Shown one piece after another: positions 26,187 to 35,874 of a stretch of DNA of 64,000 nucleotides (position 1 is its first letter; the number at the start of each line of letters is the position of its first letter). The stretch lies in assembly GCA_033675545.1 (NCBI GenBank), contig JAWDGP010000283.1, forward strand, positions 512,501-576,500, written 5' to 3'. Origin of the DNA: Elysia crispata (Eukaryota > Mollusca > Gastropoda > Plakobranchidae). The notes beneath the pieces are model-generated. The model was not told the DNA's origin. It searched no databases and was given only the letters and a program-made list of their open reading frames with translations. The position numbers were made by a program, and so were the translations under genes.

Positions 26187-26345
26187 TTTAAGCATTTGGT
26201 GCATCAGAAAGCTAGGTTGGTAAAGCATTGGACAGACATAAGAAGATCCCGTCTTCGCTTTAAGCATTTGGTGCATCAGTAAGCTAGGTTGGTATAGCAT
26301 TGGACAGACATAAGAAGGTGCCGCCTTCGATACCTGGCGGGAACA
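26187..26345 (+). mobile_element. tRNA-derived SINE-like head, plus strand, with 72-bp tandem duplication
   Basis: Two 72-bp units (26187-26258, 26259-26330) each contain a box A-like AGCTAGGTTGGTatAGCATTGG. The second continues into a box B-like GCCTTCGATACCTGGCGGG (26323-26341). Box spacing is tRNA-like, but pairing of the arms is poor, so this is a tRNA-derived repeat, not a functional tRNA. Confidence 0.5.
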
Positions 26346-26439
26346 GCAGGTGCTCAGCTCCGCTCAGCTCAGCTCAGGTCTTGTTAACTCAGACTTACCC
26401 TCACCTGGCCTTTGGTGGAGCGTTATTTCCCCTGAATTT

Positions 26440-26600
26440 CTGGAACAATCTTCTATGGAGGCGACGGTCCGTCAAGCCAAGGATGGCGCTGGTTAGATGG
26501 GATCCGACCTAACCACCGGCTATCCCAGTCAGGAATCGAATTCTTGTCCTCCTGCTTGTCATACGAACGCTCTACTGGCTGAGCCACCTGGCGTCCCATA
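26440..26600 (-). mobile_element. tRNA-derived SINE-like head, minus strand
   Basis: On the minus strand GGTGGCTCAGCCAGTAGAGCG (box A, near 26567-26590) is followed by AATTCGATTCCTGACTGGG (box B, 26524-26542) at tRNA-like spacing, then a non-tRNA body. It faces the plus-strand head at 26187-26345, with a GCTCAGCTC repeat (26352-26378) between. Confidence 0.6.
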
Positions 26601-26604
26601 GATT

Positions 26605-27260
26605 TATCTTTGCAAAGGCGGAAAACTACGATCTTCAAATAAGATTCTTTGGAAATTTTAAGGAAGTTAATGCTTTACAAAGAAACTTAGCTAGGTGTAC
26701 CTTGGGGGCACAGTAAAAACGTCACAAAAGCTATCTTGGTCTTTCTTCTCGAACCTATATTTCTCTCACTGCTTCGCACAATCCAAAGCCTTGTCCACCT
26801 TCTTTCAAGCTAAAGCTATTTTATGCGACCAGGGCAACACACGTATTTCAAGATTCAGCATTCTGTTTACTTGCCACAGGCGGCTCGTTAAACTAAGTGT
26901 CAACAGGTTGACATGTGGAGAGTCTTTCCTCGCACTGACGGAGATAACTTCACAAACCATACAATGCATTGATTTTAACCTAAGATAAGACAAGATTAAC
27001 TTTGCTCATCCCTCTTGAGGAAATTCGAAATTGTCATGGGTCGCAAAGGGTAGCCTAATTATACCTGTTAGTCATCACAATGTTTTGTTGTTGTTATTGT
27101 TTTTTAATGTTACCGAGGCGGTGATGAAGTCTAATGTAGAATAAAATATCTCCAGCATGTTTAAAGACGGCAGGAAGCAAGAGTTTTTAAATATCAAATG
27201 TTTTGAAAGATGTTATAAACAGTACAGAATAGTACAACCACGTCAAGGGGTTGGGACAGA
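26605..27260. other. No gene recognised
   Basis: A 97-codon open frame (26695-26988, +) overlaps a 62-codon minus frame. Neither shows a recognisable domain or splice context. Confidence 0.4.
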
Positions 27261-27263
27261 TTA

Positions 27264-27298
27264 AGAGAGAGAGAGAGAGAGAGAGAGGGAGGGGGGGC
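27264..27298. repeat. (GA)n microsatellite
   Basis: About 13 GA units followed by a G-rich and GACAG-rich tail to about 27380. Confidence 0.95.
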
Positions 27299-27399
27299 AG
27301 GCAGAGACAGAGAAAGGGACAGGCAGGCAGTCAAACAGACAGGCAAATAGATAGATGCAGTAAGAGAAAGACAGACAAAAGGATGGGATGAGAGAGGTT

Positions 27400-28440
27400 A
27401 CATTATGCAGACAGGAAGAACGAGACCATTTCAAACCCGCAGCCTGACGGAGGCCCAATGTAGGCTTAATGCCAAAAGATCCGTTGTGAATTGAACTGAA
27501 CTCAAACACAATCATTATAAGCGGATGCTCTAGGAAATGAAACCTGATCTTGAACGTAACGCAGAAGAGTCAAAGAGCCTGTGAGCACATTACCTAGAGT
27601 GACATTCAAGAGCTATTTATCCATGTTTCGTGAATTCACAAATTTAATGGCAAATGCCTAAATGTTTGGTTTGTAAAGATGGAGAGGGAAGCGCACAGGA
27701 GATCGTGCAAGTAGGTTGGAGTTGAAAAACCCCAACGATGTCTGAGTCTGTCTTTCTCCCCTTTTTCTCTGAAGTATAAATGTTGTAAAATTGCATTAAT
27801 TTTTTTCCTACAGCAGCACCACAATGGTTGTTTTCCTGGTGGGCATGCATTGGTTTTTACTACAACTTCCCCGTCCTTCCAATTAAAATCACCTATTCTT
27901 TTTTTTTCCTGGTCTCTTCCACTGTCAGTTGAAAGAATTTTAAAAAAAAAAATTTCTGCCCTCTTCCTCTCATGTATTACATCAGCAGTATCAGTAAAGG
28001 CATGAAGTGGGTGCATAACACATAACGTAAGCAGTTTCTAGGCTGCACACCTTTATATTAAACAAAGGCTTAACACACCATGCTTATGCGGTGCTTAAAT
28101 AAATCTAAGAAAGAAAGAGAAGCGTAGATCACGTACTTACAAGAACTCGTCAAGCGTGTTGGGTTATTTCCCTGAGGGAGTCGCTGTTGCGTAGCTAACA
28201 AATCAGTTCTAGTTCTTGGAGAAGTTAAAACGACCGCTGTTTCCCGTAGAATCTTATAACTATGGAGAATCGTTATACAGTTAGGTACACAGGTCATGTA
28301 TGTCACTTCCGGTGTGTGGAGCGGTAGATCTAAGGAGAGATGGACTGTTCACTAAGATCAGCACTGTATTTCTCCAACAAGGGAATCTATTCTCTACCTT
28401 TGTTGTTGCTGTTTCAGTTACGTTTATGTTTCATTTCTTC
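27400..28440. other. No supported gene; one possible donor-bounded segment
   Basis: On the minus strand an open segment (28154-28250, ...TSPRTRTDLLATQQRLPQGN...) ends at a strong donor, TTCTT/GTAAGTACG near 28137. It could be an exon, but no partner exon was found, and its phase does not fit the candidate exon at 25530-25622. The 126-codon frame at 27636-28016 (-) has no recognisable feature. Confidence 0.2.
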
Positions 28441-28450
28441 CAACAATTTT

Positions 28451-28562
<112 letters not shown>

Positions 28563-28639
28563 TCACTCTCAATTTACTCTAACAGCAAAATCGTTGAAAT
28601 TTAAATGAAAAATCTTCCTCGAACATTTATTTTTAAATG

Positions 28640-31600
28640 TTGTATCAGTTAACCAACCAAGATGGAACCTGTAATACCAATATCTTTCACAAAATTGATA
28701 GCCTTAATGCTATTTTTGTTGGGTTTTTTTTTTTCCAAAAACAAAAGGCAATTCAGAAGCTCCACTTATTCATAACTAAAATTTTACAAAATCTTACCCC
28801 TTCACTTTCACATTCTTTTGAGACTGCCTCTGCAAAGCACTTGAATCTATCTAAAATTCTACTTCTGTATTTTTTTTTAATAAATTAAAATTTCAAAAGA
28901 TAAATCCTCAAGACCTATGTTTCAATCCATTCCCTGACTATAATTAGTATCAGTTAGACGTCTTCAATAAATGTTTTCTTTAAAATTTATTCTTAGTTTA
29001 AAAAATAGATATTTGGCAACTTTCCTTGAGCGAAAAAGAAAAAAGCTGTTGTTATGTATCAAGTCAAAATGAGTGTCCCAAGTTAACATTCAGAATTGTT
29101 GAAACCAGTTGAAAATGAAATGGAGCATGTTCTACCTTTAATTCCAATGGCAAAATATGAATTATCTAGTAGTAGCACCCAGGACTCCATGTAGCCTATA
29201 ACATATTCATCAGCATTTTCTGACAAGATATTCAGTTTTTTTATTCTCTTGCATTAGTAAGGAAAAGAGGAATTTACCTACTTTCCCCATGTCCTTTTTG
29301 AAAATAAACACAAACTCTCCAACAAATGACAAAAGTCACAATAATTGTAAAGCTATCTGTTTTAATGCAATTCAAGTATCAATTAGTTGACAATTTACAA
29401 GTCAAAACACCCAATCAGTTTACTTAAGGCTTCAACAATTTCACACCAATCTCCCACAATTTTGCTGATAAAATTTTGAATACTCATTGTTGCATCAGAT
29501 TAAATACTGTACATATCCATTCAAATAACTATTCTTTTAGTTATTCAGAAAAGATGGCGGGGCGGGAAGATGTCATACAATACATGCATATCTGTTGATT
29601 AAAAAGCAAAATACATATAAAAAAATATTCTAAAATCCAATCCAATCCAAGACATACCGCGGTTGAGGTTTAGATGAGAGGAAGCAATGCATTAATGGCA
29701 AAGTTAAGTAATGTGACTCTACACACACAAAAAAAACAACTTATTTTGGCGGCATGTATCGGAGTTTTCATGGTGAAAACTTTGATTCCTACTTGAATGT
29801 AGATATCACAAGCAAGTTGATGGTAGAAAAACCTTTCTTTGCACAGCAGTAAAGGCACACTGATACATCTTGCACACTATTTCATACACATAGACACTTA
29901 CACTGAATCCAGCCAGCTCACTGAGAGTATGAACTTAAAAAATAAAATGTTCAGCATTTTAAAAAAGATTTCATTTCAAAGTTTTACAAAATTCGTTTAA
30001 AAGGCTGGGATTCATTAAGTAAAAAGTCATGTTGATATTTCATAAATGACAGGCATTCTTCCCATAAAAAACTTATGTACAATTATCTTCATCATTATGT
30101 TAAAAATCTAAACTATTAAGTAAAATATTAAGATGCAATTTTTAGTGGATGCGTGGTATAAAAATACTGTGGTTGAAAAGATAGAAAATGATGATGATTA
30201 AAATGAGGGTAGTATAAGAGGTAGCAATCAAAAGGTACAAAAAGATACAAAAGCAAATGATATGAACCATTGAAGCAATGGAGAAAAGTTTAAGTATACC
30301 TTGGTGCATCGGAATATCTAAAACTTTAAAAGAAGCAAGCAATTAAATAATGCAGTTTCACAATTCTCTAAATATCTAAACAACCTGTAAGTACAGTAAG
30401 ATCTCTAGAATTCACCATGTAATAGCGTAAATAGTTTGCTTCAGAGAGGTGTATGAAATCACTAACATGAGTGAATGTGATTTTATTAAGATTAAGAAAC
30501 GGTGTAGGACGGATGCAAGATTTTCCCTTGTATATAGTTATTTAAACATTTTTTTTTAAATATCACCACAGGATGGATCTTTGATTTCACATGATAAAAA
30601 CGCATGACCAGATTTATCTCGTAAAAAAAACAACGCTTCTAGCACATACTTAAGGGCTGTGAATGCAAATATTTGTTGTACTTTGAAGAAATTCAAAAGA
30701 AATAAAATAATTTTTTTTCCAGATTCCTTTCATTCCTGTTCAAGATAAAATAATACTAGATTAAGTAGATTATTATGAAACTGACCATTCAACAGTCAGA
30801 AAAAAATCCTTGCAATGGTCTACAAAACCCTAATAAATCACAAATAATAATAATAAAAAAAATATAGGTAGAGAACGCTTGGATATGAATCAAACACACA
30901 AATTATTTGATTGGTTACTGTAGCATTATCAAAAGAGCAAACTTGAATGTTTGAGTGAAGAGGCAAAACTTTCCTTTCACTGTGATTCTGCCAATAAAAC
31001 CAGTTTCTAGTTTATTCCAAATGCATTTCTATTCTCTGGAGATATTGAAAACACATTCTCTTATAAAAACAATACATATCTGTAATACTTGTTCTTGCAT
31101 GTTTCTGACTTCAAAGCAGAAACGTCAGAATAAATTGGGTGAAGTGAATTAAATAGATTGAGCTGGACACTGACCCTTTTCTTGTAAAAGCAGTGGATAT
31201 TGGATAGATTAATAGGCTATATTCCAAATTGAAATAAACGTTTGTGTCTATAACGGCAATCCTAAAAAGCAAAAATACTATTCAAGTAGATAGCTTCTCC
31301 AACACCTTATTTTAGGACACTGTTAAGCAAAAAAATGTAAAGAGAGAAGGTGCTTCCAATTAAACAAGTTTTCTCCATCTTGAGGCTATATAAAACCCTT
31401 TCTCTGGTATTTAAATTTGTTTAAGTGTTCCTTTTCTTTTTTCTTCTTCACGAAAATATTGTATTTACAGTACCTAAAAAATATGAAGCATTTTGCCTAT
31501 AACACTTTTCCGTTTCAACAGGATGATATCAAGTTTCTAAGTCCAAATTTCTTAAAGTAAAAGGGAAGCATTTTCTGTAGACATCCTAGAATGATTTCAG

Positions 31601-34290
31601 TCGCTTTTTTTCCCCATCAGGTGAAATAAGCAATGATTTAAGAGCTAACGCACACATTTAAAATCACTGTGAAGTAAGAAAGCAGGTTTAATTCAAACAA
31701 TTCTTAAATCTCATGCCAATAGCATGGCAAAACAGATAAAAAAAAAAAAGAAGAATGTCTAGCCTCTAGAATAATAAGGAATGATTTAAGTCTAAAAGGT
31801 AATAAAAACTATGACAAAACATTTTTTAAAAAGGCACACAAATACAATCAAAATCAAATTTGTGCCTTTTGGAGTGTAAAAGTACGGAATGTTGAAGCAG
31901 CAAGATATGCACATTTCATCAACTTGTCAATTTTCTAATTACCACAGGAGAAAATAAAATTTAAAAAATTTGGGGTAAGAACTTCAAGACAGATTGTATC
32001 TTATGACAATGAGAAGAAATAAAGTTTTTCATTTTAGAAATGTACATTATGTATATAAAAATGCTGATACACAAGCATAGATTTTCAATTGCAATTGTTA
32101 CTTGCATCTTCAGAAATTAAAGATATTTTTTTTATCTTCTCATTCACAGCCCTTTTTGTTGCTTTTTTTTTTGTTGTTGTTTTTTTTAAATTTCCATCAT
32201 ACTTTGAAAACCATGACAAGGGAAGGGATATTTTTTTTTCGGTTATTATCATTCAAAGAGAGTGAATGAAATGCTTATTGGAAGCTTTGCTTTTATTTCA
32301 AAGATAATTAATTTTTTGAAGCACAGATCCCTCAGATTAAAAATTTCTCCCATAATTTTTTTTTTTTTTTTTTTTGAGATAGAATGGCTTTTTATTTAGA
32401 TGATAACTAAGAGTAACTTACTTTTTATCACTGCAGCTTTAAGACATGCAATATGAAGATAATTTTTAAGCAAACTACAAAAACAAGCTAGTCTTGCTTA
32501 ATTCAAGCAAAACTAAAGATGCCAGCTATATGAATATAACAATACAAAACAGATTTCACACCCCACAAAAAAGCAACAAAATAATCAATGAGAATAGAAA
32601 GTAATCAGGAATTTTTGCATTATTTTTTCTCTGACATTCTTATTAAATTTCGTCCTATCCTCTGTTGATATTAAGGTGTCCACCTCATTCACACATTTTT
32701 GCAGAAAGAGTTCATACATGTTTAACTAGCTTAAAGGAAGTTTTCTCTGAAAGCATTGCTTACTTCCCATTTTTAATATATTTCAGCAATCTAAATCCAA
32801 CCCTCGAAATACAAGCCAATCAACATGCAATATGAAGTTGAATACAGACTAACAAGGGTACATAGACAACAACCATATGTGGTTTTAGTGAACCTTATTG
32901 TAAATCTTTTTCAATATATGTATATATATATATATCTTATATAATATAAAAATTAAATACTGAAATTAAACCTTGTTTTGATCATAGCCCAGTTTTAAAA
33001 CATTCACCTGATTTCATAAATTACCATTTAAGATTTTTTGTTCTTTGTCAAGACTTAATGACAAGATTAATAGGTACTAGATTTTGAAAAATTTTTCATT
33101 TATATATCTCATTGGTGCTTAAATAGGGTCGTGATTGGAAAAAAAAAAAAAAAAAGAAAGAAAGAAACACACAAAAGAGATCAAGATCTAAGGAAAAATT
33201 TAACGCGATAAGTACCATTATGGAATAGTGTCAGATGAATTTAAGAAAAAAGAAATAAAGTTTGCAATCACAATCAGGTAAAACTGATGCAACTCATTTA
33301 AACAATTAAGATTTTATTGCAGTATGCATTTAAACACTTTGAGATGGGTGATAATGAGATAAAAGCCAAATTCTAAGTCATGCAGCAGAAAAGAAGGGTG
33401 AAGATGTTTGAGAGGATTCAAAAAAGCCACACGGGGATTGCAGCCTATAAACTATATGGCTAAGAGAGAAGGGTAAAACCTAAAGCAGTCAAGTATGATA
33501 ATACTTCACTCATAGCCGAGTTTTAGAGAAAATTCATTTAGTATCAAACTAGGTCTACAAAGAATAATAAAAGTTGGCATGTAATTATTTTCCTCTTTTC
33601 ATTCTTATTCACTTATACTGGATACCATCTTTGAAAATATAATTCATTTAATAAATTTTATTTAAAATTTGGCTATTTTTTCATATAGTTTATTCTTGGT
33701 ACAGATGATAATGACCAGTGAAAAACCATTCAGTATGAAAGCTACTATTAATGGGTTTGAAAACAGTTTAAGTACAGCTTATAAAGTGGGATTCACAAAT
33801 TTTCGAAATTAAAAAAAAAAAATCACTCTTGGATCACATTAAAGAGAAGGGAATTTGGTCTCTCATTTATAGGAGAGATATGAGTAGAAGAGAATTACAA
33901 CTTGAGTAGCAAATTCAGTAAGTATAAGAGTCAGAGGGTAAATCAGTTTGATTTAAGACTAATATCAAAGTGTCACTAGATAGTGGATAGGGGGGGGGGG
34001 GAGTTCTCAAAACAAGGTATGTGTAGCGATAGGACAAATAAGCAATTGGTTTTTAGAACAGTATTGAACAGTTCAATAATTAGTGAATTCATGTGATTAA
34101 AGATTTTATTCAGATATTAATCCGCATTTCAAAATTTGATTCCATTTTAACCACTTTAATATTTAATGTATGACATAACGTTTTTGAAGTATCGCTACAC
34201 ATATATGTGAACAGGGTGTAAGCATGAAAAAATATGAAACAATCAAACAAACTAAAATTGGACAGAACTCAGGAAAACATTCATAACCAG
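28640..34290. other. AT-rich region without recognisable gene
   Basis: About 5.6 kb of AT-rich sequence with short A or T runs, few microsatellites, and no open frame of coding character on either strand. It may include distal 3' untranslated sequence of CCDC88 or plain intergenic DNA. Nothing else could be identified. Confidence 0.5.
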
Positions 34291-34291
34291 C

Positions 34292-34375
34292 TCAGTTCTC
34301 CATGCGGACATGCCATCCACCGACCTTCTCATGCAGGTCAGTGAGATGGAGGCAAGTCATGACCATCGTGTTTGC
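34292..34375 (-). CDS. Candidate alternative 3'-terminal coding exon (ANTMVMTCLHLTDLHEKVGG...)
   Basis: On the minus strand a good acceptor (TTTCTCCCTTTCACCAG) is followed by 27 open codons, ANTMVMTCLHLTDLHEKVGG then WHVRMEN and a TGA stop. The segment is visibly less AT-rich than its surroundings. It opens in phase 0, the same phase in which exon 30 leaves, so splicing exon 30 to it would give a GBA-containing isoform without the long tail and GCV. I do not recognise the peptide. It could also belong to another transcript or be chance. Confidence 0.3.
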   Translation of the reverse strand, partial: ANTMVMTCLHLTDLHEKVGGWHVRMEN

Positions 34376-34701
34376 CTGGTGAAAGGGAGAAAACAAATAT
34401 TGTTTCATTCCAATTTTTTAAAAGCTGCTGGTGTTACTTCAATCCATGATAACAAATCTTGCAGTAAAAAATAAGTGATAAAGGAGGAAGAAGCAATGAA
34501 CTAAACATTGAATAAAACCATGCAACTTCTCGAGTGGAAGGGGTAACAAAAAAAATTGATCTCATAATAGGCAAAAATTATTTTAATGAACATAAAACAT
34601 AATGTATTAAAAAATAAACCAATTTTAAAAATACTGAGAAAATCTTTCAAATAATGCCTCAAAAGGTTTAAAAAAAAACCAGGACATAAATTGATAACAC
34701 A

Positions 34702-34792
34702 TTTATTTCCAAATGTGCTGTGTCGTATGTACAATATATATATATATATATATATATATGATACCTAATTTATATCATAATGTGTCTTTATT
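34702..34792 (-). terminator. Candidate poly(A) signals downstream of CCDC88
   Basis: Two minus-strand AATAAA hexamers occur at 34787-34792 and 34702-34707, about 1.05 and 1.14 kb past the stop codon, either side of an AT microsatellite. In AT-rich sequence the hexamer is common by chance, and others occur further down, so the real 3' end is uncertain. Confidence 0.25.
34736..34759. repeat. (AT)n microsatellite
   Basis: A pure AT dinucleotide tract of about 24 bp in the probable 3' untranslated or downstream region. Confidence 0.9.
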
Positions 34793-35844
34793 TGCTTTCA
34801 AATGTATTACAATAATAAAGATAATGCTTTGAAAATGAAGGTGAAAACATTCTCTCATAAAAAAGATGGTCTTCAAGAATTTTATAAAAGGGAAGTGTTC
34901 CCAGCAACCATTCAATTTGTCACAGCTTGCAAGCTTTTAAATCCACATTCTCCTCATTAATATTGAATAACTACTTATCATCGGTAGGATTTTCTCTTTC
35001 CTTTTGTCCAACAATGTACAAACATTAAAAGGGCCCAAAAAGTAATAGTTGAAAACTTGTAGAAGTGAGCAATCTGTAACTTGTGCAATTTGAAAATCAT
35101 CAAAAAATGTTGATGAGTACAAATTCTGTGTTTAATTATTGGAATGTTGTGCAGACTGAAATTTGTTAGTGATTCATATCACCATTTGGTTAAAGAACTG
35201 GTAAATCAAAGATAAACCAAATCTATTCTAATTGAGTAAAATGAAAGAATGAAGAATAAAGATCTCCATAAGGAAGGGATAAAAAAATCATCATAGTCGG
35301 GTGATGAGGCACAAGTCACACAAAGACTTGCATAAATATAATTCTATTTATATTTCATATATTTGAGTGATTAAAGTGTGATATCTGCTATCCTAGTCTT
35401 GTATTAGAATTCACTTAGGCCGTGGAAATATTTAGAGATGTAAAATAAGAGATATAACAAAAGAATGGATTTCAAATTGCTTTCTTCTTTTTTCAAGTAA
35501 CTTTTAAGTCCAGGGTTTTGTAAAATATGTTTGGCATCAGGATTTCCATATAGAGTGAAGAACCAAAATCAGGCTATTATAAAGGATCCTGGAGGCTGGT
35601 AGATATACTGATCTTTTCTTGACATGAGCTTTGCCATTTATGTCCATTACTTTGATGAATTACCTGGTTGCTTTTTTTCCAAAGGACAAAGTGCAGGTAC
35701 TCTCAGTGGCAACACATACAAAATGTGAATTTTTTAAAATGTGATACACTTGTGAGAGTAATCTGAAATTCAAACAGTTGTGATAATTTCTCCGGTCCAA
35801 AAAAAATATTTAAGTGAGCAACTTATGAACAATTCCATTCAAAC

Positions 35845-35874
35845 CTATACACATCCATACTCATACCAAATAGA
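35845..35874 (-). other. C-terminal PDZ-binding motif of Daple type (SIWYEYGCV)
   Basis: The final residues SIWYEYGCV and the stop codon sit at 35845-35874. The terminal Gly-Cys-Val and the preceding Trp-Tyr-Glu-Tyr match the Daple carboxyl end as I recall it. The island is sharply conserved next to a degenerate tail, as expected for a selected ligand motif. Confidence 0.88.

Noticed and set aside
26282..26341. Functional tRNA gene
   Set aside because: Box A and box B look tRNA-like, but acceptor and anticodon stems do not pair well and the head is tandemly duplicated, so a tRNA-derived repeat fits better.
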